Shown here piece after piece: positions 1 through 5,161 of a DNA stretch of 5,161 nucleotides (positions within the stretch are counted from its first letter, which is position 1; every line of letters starts with the position of its first letter). Source of the stretch: Thiomonas sp. (GTDB lineage Bacteria; Pseudomonadota; Gammaproteobacteria; Burkholderiales; Burkholderiaceae); the NCBI GenBank assembly GCA_027443745.1, contig DAIAZB010000626.1:1-5161 (forward strand). Direction: 5' to 3'. The notes below the pieces were generated by a model. It worked only from the letters and a program-made list of their open reading frames with translations. It was not told where the DNA came from and did not search any database. The position numbers and the translations under genes are program-made.

Positions 1-1054
1 AGCCCAGGTCGACAGCGCCGGACAGCTTCACCAACTGCAGGGCAATCTGGCCCTGGCGCCGCAACGAACGGCGGCAGACACGCTGCCTGCCAAGGTGCCC
101 CCCCGAGGGGCGCAAGCTGATTCCACCGCTCCGGCCGACGCCACTTGGCAGCGGTTGACCCTGACGCCCTCAGCCGACGGCTGGTCCAAGACCCTCACCC
201 CGCTGGCCATGCAGACCCAGACCCGCATGGCCGCCGGCGAAATACGCGGCACGCTGGCCAGCGCGGCGCAAAGCGCCGACCTGCCACCGACCGTGACAGC
301 GCAACTCGGGCGCATCTTTGCCGACCGCCTCAACCTCAAGCGAGACCTGCGTCGCGGCGACCGCTTCGCCGTGGTGTATGCCATGCACACGCTCGACGGT
401 CGCGGGGTGCGCCCGGGGCGCGTGCTTGCTGCCGAAATCACCAGCCGCGGCAAAAGCGTGCAGGCGTTGTGGTTCGCCCCGCACGGTGCAACCGGGCCGG
501 GCGCGTACTACAGCCCCGAGGGCCACAGCCTGCAGCGCGTGTTTCTCGCTTCGCCCATGCCTGGGAGCCCAATCACCTCGCGTTTCGGCATGCGCTTCGA
601 CCCCGTGGTCAAGCGCACGCAGTTGCACGAAGGCATCGATTTTCACGTTGCCGTGGGCACCCCCGTGCGCACCGTGGCCGACGGTCGCGTCGCCAAGGCC
701 GGACTGGAGAACGGCTACGGCAATGTTGTCAAAATCGACCATCCCGGCGGCTTCGAGACGGTTTACGCCCATCTCAGCAAGCTCGACGTGCGCACCGGCC
801 AGCAGGTCACGGCGGGCCAGGTCATCGCCAAATCCGGCAACACCGGTTGGTCCACCGGACCGCATCTGCACTTCGAGTTCCACGTCGAGGGCCGCGTCGT
901 CGACCCGCTGACCATGGCGCGCTACGTGCCGCCGAGCCAGGCCCTGCCGGTAGGCGAGAAGGCCGCCTTCTTCGCCGCAACGTCGGCGATGCGCACCCAG
1001 CTCGCGCAGGCCGCCGGCAGCGACGACGCGGTGCGGCTGGCGCGTGTCGACTGA
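1..1054 (+). CDS. M23 family peptidoglycan DD-endopeptidase (5' partial)
   Basis: Zinc metallopeptidase predicted to cut peptide crosslinks of murein in the periplasm, making room for wall growth or helping daughter cells separate. The reading frame is open from base 2 to the TGA at 1052-1054 (350 visible residues), so the gene begins outside the window and any signal peptide or membrane anchor is not visible. Counting from base 2, residues about 75-180 resemble the middle domain that precedes the catalytic part in MepM-type proteins. The LytM/M23 domain covers about 185-305, with zinc ligands H209 and D213 (motif HEGIDF) and H290, and catalytic histidines H257 (YAH) and H288 (HLH motif, HLHFEF). 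All expected catalytic residues are present, so it should be active rather than a degenerate EnvC/NlpD-type activator. A GTG at 95 could be read as a start but lies inside the continuing frame. The gene overlaps anmK by 11 nt, which suggests co-transcription. The family is certain; the exact paralogue is not. Confidence 0.93.
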   Translation, partial: AQVDSAGQLHQLQGNLALAPQRTAADTLPAKVPPRGAQADSTAPADATWQRLTLTPSADGWSKTLTPLAMQTQTRMAAGEIRGTLASAAQSADLPPTVTAQLGRIFADRLNLKRDLRRGDRFAVVYAMHTLDGRGVRPGRVLAAEITSRGKSVQALWFAPHGATGPGAYYSPEGHSLQRVFLASPMPGSPITSRFGMRFDPVVKRTQLHEGIDFHVAVGTPVRTVADGRVAKAGLENGYGNVVKIDHPGGFETVYAHLSKLDVRTGQQVTAGQVIAKSGNTGWSTGPHLHFEFHVEGRVVDPLTMARYVPPSQALPVGEKAAFFAATSAMRTQLAQAAGSDDAVRLARVD

Positions 1055-2168
1055 ATCCGGGCCAGGCCCTGGCCATTTCATCGGCCTGATGTCGGGCACC
1101 TCGCTCGACGGGGTGGACGGCGTGCTGCTCGACAGCGCCGCAGGCGCTAAGCCCCGCGTGCGCGCCCATGCCGCACGCGCCTTTCCCGCCGCATTGCGCC
1201 AGGCATTGCTGGCGCTGAACACTTCCGGCCCCGACGAACTCCACCGCGGCGCCCTCGCCGCGCAGCAACTCGCCGAACTCTACGCCGATGTCGTTGCCGC
1301 CCTGCTGCGCGACACCGGCCTGAAGGCTGGCGACATCCGCGCCATCGGCGCGCATGGCCAGACCGTGCGCCACCGCCCTGAGCTGGGCTACACCGTCCAG
1401 TTGGGTGCCCCGGCACTGCTGGCGGAGCGCAGCGGCATTGCCGTGGTGGCCGACTTCCGCAGCCGCGACGTGGCCGCCGGCGGGCAGGGCGCGCCGTTGG
1501 TGCCCGCGTTCCATCGCGCCGTGTTCGCCGAGCCCGGCGCCGACGTTGCCGTACTCAACCTCGGCGGCTTCGCCAATCTCAGCCTGCTGTTCGCCGATGG
1601 CCGCACCCTCGGCTTCGACACCGGCCCGGGCAATGTGCTGCTCGACCATTGGGCGCAGCGCCACACCGGGCAGGCCTTCGACGCCCAAGGCGCCTGGGCC
1701 GCGAGCGGTGCGGTGCAGGCCGATCTGCTGCGGCAGTGTCTGGCCGATCCCTACTTTGCCCGCCCCGCTCCCAAAAGCACCGGCCGCGACGATTTCCACG
1801 CCAACTGGCTCGACCGCCAACTGGCGCGCCTGCCGCAGCCCCCCGCGCCGCAAGACGTGCAGGCCACCCTCTCGGCCCTGACGGCGCACAGCGTGGCCGA
1901 CGCCCTGCAGCGCGCCATGCCCGGCGTGTCGCGCCTGCTGGTGTGCGGCGGCGGGGCGCGCAATGCCGACCTGCTGCGCAGGCTGCAGACCGCTCTCGGC
2001 CCCGTGTCGTGCAGCCTGAGCGACACACAGGGCATTCCGGCCGAACAGGTGGAGGCAGCCGCCTTCGCCTGGCTGGCGCAGCAGGCCTTGCAAGGCCTGC
2101 CGGGCAACCTCCCCGCCGTCACCGGAGCCGCCGGGCCACGCGTCCTCGGCGCCCTCTACCCGGCCTGA
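1044..2168 (+). CDS. anmK: Anhydro-N-acetylmuramic acid kinase
   Basis: Cytoplasmic kinase that uses ATP and water to convert 1,6-anhydro-MurNAc, released by murein turnover, into MurNAc-6-phosphate so that the sugar can be recycled. The 374-residue product matches the usual length (about 370). Family motifs in order are MSGTSLDGVD (16-25), GAHGQTVRH (102-110), the DFRSRDVAAGGQGAPLVP block (137-154), NLGGFANLS (172-180), FDTGPGN (191-197), PKSTGRDDF (243-251) and the glycine-rich CGGGARN (301-307). D192 in FDTGPGN corresponds to the catalytic base known from characterised AnmK (Asp182 in the Pseudomonas enzyme). The GTG start at 1044 is chosen because the next in-frame ATG (residue 16) would remove part of the MSGTSLDG nucleotide/substrate loop. 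No strong Shine-Dalgarno is visible, so translation may be coupled to the overlapping M23 gene upstream. Function fits that neighbour: one protein opens murein, the other recycles its debris. Confidence 0.97.
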   Translation: MSTESGPGPGHFIGLMSGTSLDGVDGVLLDSAAGAKPRVRAHAARAFPAALRQALLALNTSGPDELHRGALAAQQLAELYADVVAALLRDTGLKAGDIRAIGAHGQTVRHRPELGYTVQLGAPALLAERSGIAVVADFRSRDVAAGGQGAPLVPAFHRAVFAEPGADVAVLNLGGFANLSLLFADGRTLGFDTGPGNVLLDHWAQRHTGQAFDAQGAWAASGAVQADLLRQCLADPYFARPAPKSTGRDDFHANWLDRQLARLPQPPAPQDVQATLSALTAHSVADALQRAMPGVSRLLVCGGGARNADLLRRLQTALGPVSCSLSDTQGIPAEQVEAAAFAWLAQQALQGLPGNLPAVTGAAGPRVLGALYPA

Positions 2169-2170
2169 GC

Positions 2171-2202
2171 GTATTCCAGCAGCCCGATAGCTTCTGGAAT
2201 GC
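2171..2202. repeat. Hairpin just after the anmK stop codon
   Basis: Inverted repeat beginning 2 nt after the anmK TGA. The arms are GTATTCCAG (2171-2179) and CTGGAATGC (2194-2202), complementary except for one T/G position that would be a wobble pair in RNA. After a single C/T mismatch the stem continues with AGC (2181-2183) against GCT (2190-2192), closing on a six-base loop CCGATA. There is no T tract on either strand beside it, so it is not a classic intrinsic terminator. It lies between convergent genes and could protect the anmK mRNA 3' end, assist termination from either side, or be a remnant of a small mobile repeat. The structure is seen directly; the role is inferred. Confidence 0.6.
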
Positions 2203-2282
2203 AGGGGTCGAATGTCTGGTCGGGCCGGGTCAAGCATCGGCACGCCCCTCGCCTGCCGTTGGCGCTCTGCTTGAGCGAAGGG

Positions 2283-3161
2283 TCAGGCGTCGAACTCGCT
2301 GAAGAACGAGTGATTGATTTCATATGTGGTGACGGCCCTTAACCCGAGTTCGAGGTTCTCCAGCATGTCAACCAACTTCTCGCCGTCGATGAGTTCTATG
2401 GGCGGCACTCCGTCTCGTGATGCTTCGCGCCTAGCTTCGGCGGTGAACGAGCCCGTTGTGATGATGATGCCCTTGTCTGCTCGCCCCGCCATTGCTCCAC
2501 GGAAGTCTCGAACGTGCGATGGCGACACCGACTTGGTATACCGCTTGCACTGGAACAAGACCTTGAACGAGACAAGTGGATTGATCTGGAGCGTTCCGTA
2601 GCCGTCGATGCCTTCGTCGCCACTTTGGCCGGTGACGATGACCTGAGTGAATCCTGCTTCGCGGAGCAACCGCTGGGACAAGCGTTCGAAGCCAGCTGGC
2701 GGCAGGTGCAGGAGCAGCTTGATCGTTTCGGCCCTGTAGTCTGACGAGGGTGCGCCAGTAGCTTCTGCGACTGCTTCAGCGATGGGTTCATCTTCCGCTG
2801 CTTTGGCCTTTCGCTGCTCTTGAAATATCTTGACCCAGCGGAGGAATATCTCGCGAGACTGTGGCAGCGTAAGCGTCGTTGCGCGGCCTCTCTCAGTCAG
2901 GCTCCAAACCCCGCGTTTGGACGAGTCGAGGAGACCTTCGCGCACCAGGTAGAAGCGAGCCCAGGCGACTTGATTTCTGAATCTTGAATCGCCAGATGGC
3001 AGCAGATCATTCTGAACCTCGTCCGAGAGGGCGAGGTCTGTTGCGATTTGTTCAGTGACTTCGTCGGGCTTCCCGGAGCCACCGAGCTTCCTCAGTGCGT
3101 CTAGGACTGGCCCGAAGTACCGTACGAACAGTGCGCCTTCGTCGCTCTTGCGTTTAGCCAT
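2283..3161 (-). CDS. mrr: Mrr-like type IV restriction endonuclease
   Basis: Predicted cytoplasmic nuclease related to E. coli Mrr (about 304 aa), a family that cuts DNA carrying modified (methylated) bases and so acts in defence against foreign DNA. The 292-residue product has the full two-domain plan. An N-terminal winged-helix Mrr_N-like DNA-binding region spans about residues 10-95 (RNQVAWARFYLVREGLL, then GVWSLTERG), followed by a charged linker to about 145. The Mrr_cat PD-(D/E)xK nuclease domain spans about 155-275. Active-site candidates are E159, D186 in GDEGIDG and the Q204-C205-K206 triad in FQCKRY, followed by RGAMAGRADKGIIITTGSF and LIDGEKLVDML, which match Mrr's ALAGQKAKRGVFITT and VDGERLVHLM segments. 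It appears intact. The ATG at 3161 has no Shine-Dalgarno before it, and only 32 nt separate it from the erpA terminator. GC is clearly lower than in its neighbours, suggesting transfer. No methyltransferase or partner gene is next to it. The family is firm; its target specificity is unknown, and the gene symbol is by similarity. Confidence 0.9.
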   Translation of the reverse strand: MAKRKSDEGALFVRYFGPVLDALRKLGGSGKPDEVTEQIATDLALSDEVQNDLLPSGDSRFRNQVAWARFYLVREGLLDSSKRGVWSLTERGRATTLTLPQSREIFLRWVKIFQEQRKAKAAEDEPIAEAVAEATGAPSSDYRAETIKLLLHLPPAGFERLSQRLLREAGFTQVIVTGQSGDEGIDGYGTLQINPLVSFKVLFQCKRYTKSVSPSHVRDFRGAMAGRADKGIIITTGSFTAEARREASRDGVPPIELIDGEKLVDMLENLELGLRAVTTYEINHSFFSEFDA

Positions 3162-3193
3162 GGCGGAATGGTCGGCTTGGATCTATTGAACGC

Positions 3194-3215
3194 AAAAAAA
3201 ACCGCCCGAGCGGGT
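3194..3215 (-). terminator. Intrinsic terminator of erpA
   Basis: Read on the minus strand, a GC stem CCGC/GCGG (3213-3210 with 3205-3202, tetraloop TCGG), which can be extended by an A-T pair and a one-base bulge, is followed directly by eight T residues (3201-3194). It lies 23 nt beyond the erpA stop. It should end the argC-erpA transcript and separate it from the mrr-like gene, whose start codon is 32 nt further on. Confidence 0.85.
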
Positions 3216-3238
3216 GGCTTGCTTGCAGCGCGGGGAAC

Positions 3239-3622
3239 TCAGGTCGAGAACGACGAGCCGCAGCCGCAGGTGGTGGTGGCGTTGGGGTTCTTGATGACGA
3301 ATTGCGCGCCTTCCAGCCCTTCCTTGTAGTCGATCTCGGCACCGGTGAGGTATTGCAGGCTTACCGCATCGATCAGCAAGGTGACGCCGTTCTTGGCCAA
3401 TTGCAGATCATCGTCGTTCACAGCTTCATCGAAGGTGAAGCCATACTGGAAGCCGGAGCAGCCGCCACCCTGGACGAACACGCGCAGCTTGAGGTCGGCG
3501 TTGCCTTCCTCGTCAATCAGTTCCTTGACCTTGGCCGCGGCGCTGTCGGTGAACAGCAGCGGGCTGGGCATCTCGGCCGTGGCGGCTGAAGGGGCAATGC
3601 TGTCTTGTACGACTGCGCTCAT
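3239..3622 (-). CDS. erpA: A-type iron-sulfur cluster carrier/insertion protein ErpA
   Basis: Cytoplasmic A-type carrier that receives Fe-S clusters from the assembly machinery and passes them to apoproteins; in E. coli it is needed for the isoprenoid enzymes IspG and IspH. The 127-residue product contains the HesB/IscA fold from about residue 21 to the end and all three cluster-binding cysteines: C55 in GGGCSGFQY, and C119 and C121 in the terminal TTCGCGSSF. The N-terminal 20 residues are a low-complexity extension, as is common in betaproteobacterial ErpA. The ATG at 3622 is supported by a good Shine-Dalgarno AGGAGA (minus strand, 3633-3628). It lies 96 nt downstream of argC in the same direction with no terminator between them, so readthrough from argC is possible, and a candidate -10 element just upstream may give it its own transcript. 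ErpA is preferred over IscA because of the [15 protein letters not shown] ending and its standalone context. Confidence 0.96.
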   Translation of the reverse strand: MSAVVQDSIAPSAATAEMPSPLLFTDSAAAKVKELIDEEGNADLKLRVFVQGGGCSGFQYGFTFDEAVNDDDLQLAKNGVTLLIDAVSLQYLTGAEIDYKEGLEGAQFVIKNPNATTTCGCGSSFST

Positions 3623-3646
3623 GGTGTTCTCCTGGCTGGAAACACT

Positions 3647-3652
3647 ATTTTA
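3647..3652 (-). promoter_or_regulatory. Candidate -10 element upstream of erpA
   Basis: The minus strand reads TAAAAT here, a five-of-six match to the sigma-70 -10 consensus, in an otherwise GC-rich gap. It would place the transcription start roughly 18-20 nt before the erpA ATG, leaving room for the AGGAGA ribosome site. No acceptable -35 hexamer is found 16-18 nt further upstream (the bases there are GC only), so an activator or a weak promoter would be implied. This is a suggestion only. Confidence 0.3.
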
Positions 3653-3718
3653 GGCTGCGGCGGCATGAGCCCGGGCGGGCGGCGTGAAATGCCACCACCG
3701 GCCTCGGGGCGCTCGGGT

Positions 3719-4777
3719 TCAGGGTAGCAGCGCCAGTCCGCCCAGGCCCATGGTCTCGTCAAGCCCGAACATCAGGTTCATGTTTTGCACCGCCTGGCCC
3801 GAGGCCCCTTTGGTGAGGTTGTCTTGCGTCACCAGCAGCATGGCGGTGTCGGGCGTGGGTTTGTGCACAGCCAGGCGCAAAACATTCGCGCCACGCACGC
3901 TGCGAGTGTCCGGTGTGCTTCCTGCCGGAAGCACATCGACGAAGGGTTCGTTGGCGTAGAACTGCGTGTACAAATCCTGCAAATCCGGCTTTTGTCCTTC
4001 GGGCGTGAGGCGCGCATAGAGCGTGCTGTGCATGCCGCGAATCATCGGGACCAGATGCGGCACGAACAGGCAATGCAGGGCAGGGTCGGCATCGCCCAGG
4101 CCCGCGATGCGGCGTAGTTCCTGGTTGATTTCCGGCCCGTGGCGATGGCCCTTGACGCCATAGGCCTTGAAATTGTCCGAAGCTTCGCTGAACAGCAGGC
4201 CGAGTTCCGCCTTGCGTCCCGCGCCGGACACTCCCGAGGCGCAATCGGCGATGAGGTGCGCGCCGTCCACCAGCCCCGCCGTGCGCAGCAGCGGGGCGAA
4301 ACCGATTTGCACCGTGGTGGGGTAGCAGCCCGGGTTGGCGACGATACGCGCCTTGCGGATGGCGTCGCGGTTGAGTTCGGGCAGGCCGTAAACGGCTTCG
4401 GCCAGCAAATCCGGGCAAGTGTGCGGCATGCCGTACCAATGCTCGAACGCGGCGGTGTCGCGCAGGCGGAAGTCGGCGGCCAGATCGATGATGCGCACCC
4501 CGGCTGCCAGCAGGCTGCGCGCCTGGGCCATGGCCACACCGTGCGGAGTGGCGAAGAACACCAGGTCGCACTGCGTCAGCGGCGCATCGTCGGGGGTTGA
4601 AAAGCGCAGATCGGTGTGGCCGCGAAGGCTTGGAAACATCTCCGCCACGGCCTGGCCGGCTTCCTTGCGCGAGGTGATGGCGATCAGTTCGGCTTGCGGG
4701 TGGCGCAGCAGCAGGCGCAGCAGTTCCACGCCCGTGTAGCCTGTGCCGCCAACAATTCCGATCCGCACTGCGCTCAC
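3719..4777 (-). CDS. argC: N-acetyl-gamma-glutamyl-phosphate reductase
   Basis: Cytoplasmic NADPH-dependent enzyme of the third step of arginine biosynthesis, reducing N-acetylglutamyl-5-phosphate to the semialdehyde. With the GTG start at 4777 the product has 352 residues, close to the family length. It shows the Rossmann motif [17 protein letters not shown] (7-23), FFATPHG (74-80), the active-site NPGCYPT with catalytic C151 (148-154), [10 protein letters not shown] (181-190), KGHRHGPEI (209-217) and [11 protein letters not shown] (240-250). The frame stays open upstream to 5065, but that extension is arginine-rich, lacks family features and crosses the rpsI terminator, so it is rejected. 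The start could also be the GTG at 4768 (349 aa), preceded by GGAG at 8 nt, or the ATG at 4804; the Rossmann motif begins immediately after all three. It lies between the rpsI terminator and erpA; no clear promoter was recognised in the 160 nt before it. Confidence 0.95.
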   Translation of the reverse strand: MSAVRIGIVGGTGYTGVELLRLLLRHPQAELIAITSRKEAGQAVAEMFPSLRGHTDLRFSTPDDAPLTQCDLVFFATPHGVAMAQARSLLAAGVRIIDLAADFRLRDTAAFEHWYGMPHTCPDLLAEAVYGLPELNRDAIRKARIVANPGCYPTTVQIGFAPLLRTAGLVDGAHLIADCASGVSGAGRKAELGLLFSEASDNFKAYGVKGHRHGPEINQELRRIAGLGDADPALHCLFVPHLVPMIRGMHSTLYARLTPEGQKPDLQDLYTQFYANEPFVDVLPAGSTPDTRSVRGANVLRLAVHKPTPDTAMLLVTQDNLTKGASGQAVQNMNLMFGLDETMGLGGLALLP

Positions 4778-4940
4778 TCCATCACCCCCGTCTATCGAAG
4801 GCATCCATGGTAACGGGCGGCGGCTGGCGCTGCACCGGCCTGAAGTGACGAGCCGCTGCGGATGCCGACGGATCTTGCTTGGCGCCGGACGAGTCCAGGG
4901 TTTGGGTTTGCGCCTGTCCGGAGCGAATGCGGCAAGCATG

Positions 4941-4967
4941 AAAAAGCCCGTCTCGCGGACGGGCTTT
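4941..4967 (-). terminator. Intrinsic terminator downstream of rpsI
   Basis: A perfect 10-bp inverted repeat, AAAGCCCGTC (4943-4952) and GACGGGCTTT (4958-4967), encloses a five-base loop. Read on the minus strand the stem runs into a five-T tract (4945-4941). It lies 51 nt past the rpsI stop and should end the ribosomal-protein transcript (rplM-rpsI in related genomes), insulating argC. Confidence 0.88.
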
Positions 4968-4971
4968 CCTG

Positions 4972-5002
4972 GATCGCGGCGAAGTCGCCTGGCGCCGCGA
5001 TC
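4972..5002. repeat. Second hairpin between the rpsI stop and its terminator
   Basis: A perfect 10-bp inverted repeat, GATCGCGGCG (4972-4981) and CGCCGCGATC (4993-5002), has an 11-nt loop. It begins 16 nt after the rpsI TAA and ends only 4 nt before the terminator stem, so the rpsI mRNA would end with two adjacent hairpins. It lacks a T tract of its own, so it is unlikely to terminate alone. Possible roles are protecting the 3' end from exonucleases or strengthening termination; these are inferences. Confidence 0.65.
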
Positions 5003-5018
5003 GCTCCTGGCTTGCGGC

Positions 5019-5161
5019 TTAGCGCTTGGAGAACTGCTTGCGACGGCGCGCGCCGTGCAGGCCAACTTTCTTGCGCTCCACTTCGCGGGCGTCGCGGGTG
5101 ACGAAACCTGCGTTCGACAGCGCCGACTTGAGCGCCGCGTCGTAGTCGATCAGCGCCCGGG
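5019..5161 (-). CDS. rpsI: 30S ribosomal protein S9 (C-terminal end only)
   Basis: Structural protein of the small ribosomal subunit. Only the last 46 codons plus two bases of the preceding codon lie in the window; the gene continues past the right edge. The visible peptide contains [14 protein letters not shown], then [16 protein letters not shown], and the hallmark basic tail [10 protein letters not shown] before a TAA stop (5021-5019). In S9 this C-terminal lysine/arginine tail reaches into the decoding centre and contacts P-site tRNA. By the usual bacterial arrangement rplM should lie just upstream, outside the window. Identification is secure despite the short fragment. Confidence 0.96.
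   Translation of the reverse strand, partial: RALIDYDAALKSALSNAGFVTRDAREVERKKVGLHGARRRKQFSKR

Noticed and set aside
95..97. GTG at 95 as the start of the M23 peptidase gene
   Set aside because: The frame remains open to the left edge with plausible protein sequence, no ribosome site precedes the GTG, and family members need N-terminal export sequence and domains that would lie upstream.
170..1222. 350-codon minus-strand frame opposite the M23 gene, and similar long frames at 145-1089 and 1649-2302 on the plus strand
   Set aside because: They overlap well-supported genes almost completely, have biased composition and show no family motifs.
822..2243. 473-codon open frame on the minus strand opposite anmK
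   Set aside because: It lies antisense to a gene with complete family motifs, has low-complexity Arg/Ala/Gly/His-rich composition and no recognisable domain; long antisense frames are expected in GC-rich DNA.
2203..2282. Possible further hairpin (CGCTC/GAGCG at 2263-2277) as a terminator for the mrr-like gene or anmK
   Set aside because: The stem is only 5 bp, with no T tract on either strand; not enough to call.
2169..3238. Signs of a larger mobile element or integron cassette around the mrr-like gene
   Set aside because: No integrase, transposase, tRNA fragment, convincing terminal inverted repeats or attC core sites (RYYYAAC/GTTRRRY pair) were seen.
4778..5065. N-terminal extension of argC to 5065
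   Set aside because: The extra residues are Arg/Pro/Ser-rich, the stretch contains the rpsI terminator and overlaps the rpsI coding end, and ArgC proteins normally begin just before the [10 protein letters not shown] motif.
1..5161. CRISPR array, tRNA or riboswitch
   Set aside because: No regularly spaced direct repeats, no cloverleaf-like sequence with T-loop consensus, and no recognisable riboswitch core were found by reading both strands.

Overview
The window looks like chromosomal DNA from a GC-rich betaproteobacterium, most likely order Burkholderiales. I infer this from the high GC (about two thirds G+C in the housekeeping genes by hand count of sample lines), the protein sequences (ErpA and AnmK are typical of that group), and the gene order M23 peptidase - anmK - erpA - argC - rpsI, which I recall as a common Burkholderiales arrangement. 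I could not run a search, so genus is not assigned.

Layout. On the + strand, a 5'-truncated M23 peptidoglycan endopeptidase gene (to 1054) overlaps the start of anmK (1044-2168); together they form a cell-wall turnover and recycling pair. A short convergent intergenic region (2169-2282) follows, carrying a conspicuous hairpin right after the anmK stop. The rest is on the - strand, read right to left: the C-terminal end of rpsI (ribosomal protein S9) with two tandem hairpins downstream, one of them a clear intrinsic terminator; argC (arginine biosynthesis); erpA (iron-sulfur carrier) with a clear intrinsic terminator; and an Mrr-like restriction endonuclease gene (2283-3161).

How the genes work together. 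Four of the five loci are housekeeping genes doing ordinary jobs: murein hydrolysis, anhydroMurNAc recycling, arginine synthesis, Fe-S maturation and translation. The exception is the mrr-like gene. Its base composition is visibly lower in GC (about 52-58% in sampled lines), it has no recognisable ribosome binding site, and it starts only 32 nt past the erpA terminator, which leaves almost no room for a promoter of its own. It is best read as a horizontally acquired, solitary type IV (modification-dependent) restriction gene placed between anmK and erpA. I see no methyltransferase, toxin-antitoxin partner, integrase, IS element, tRNA or CRISPR array. It is a known family in an odd position rather than a clearly new system.
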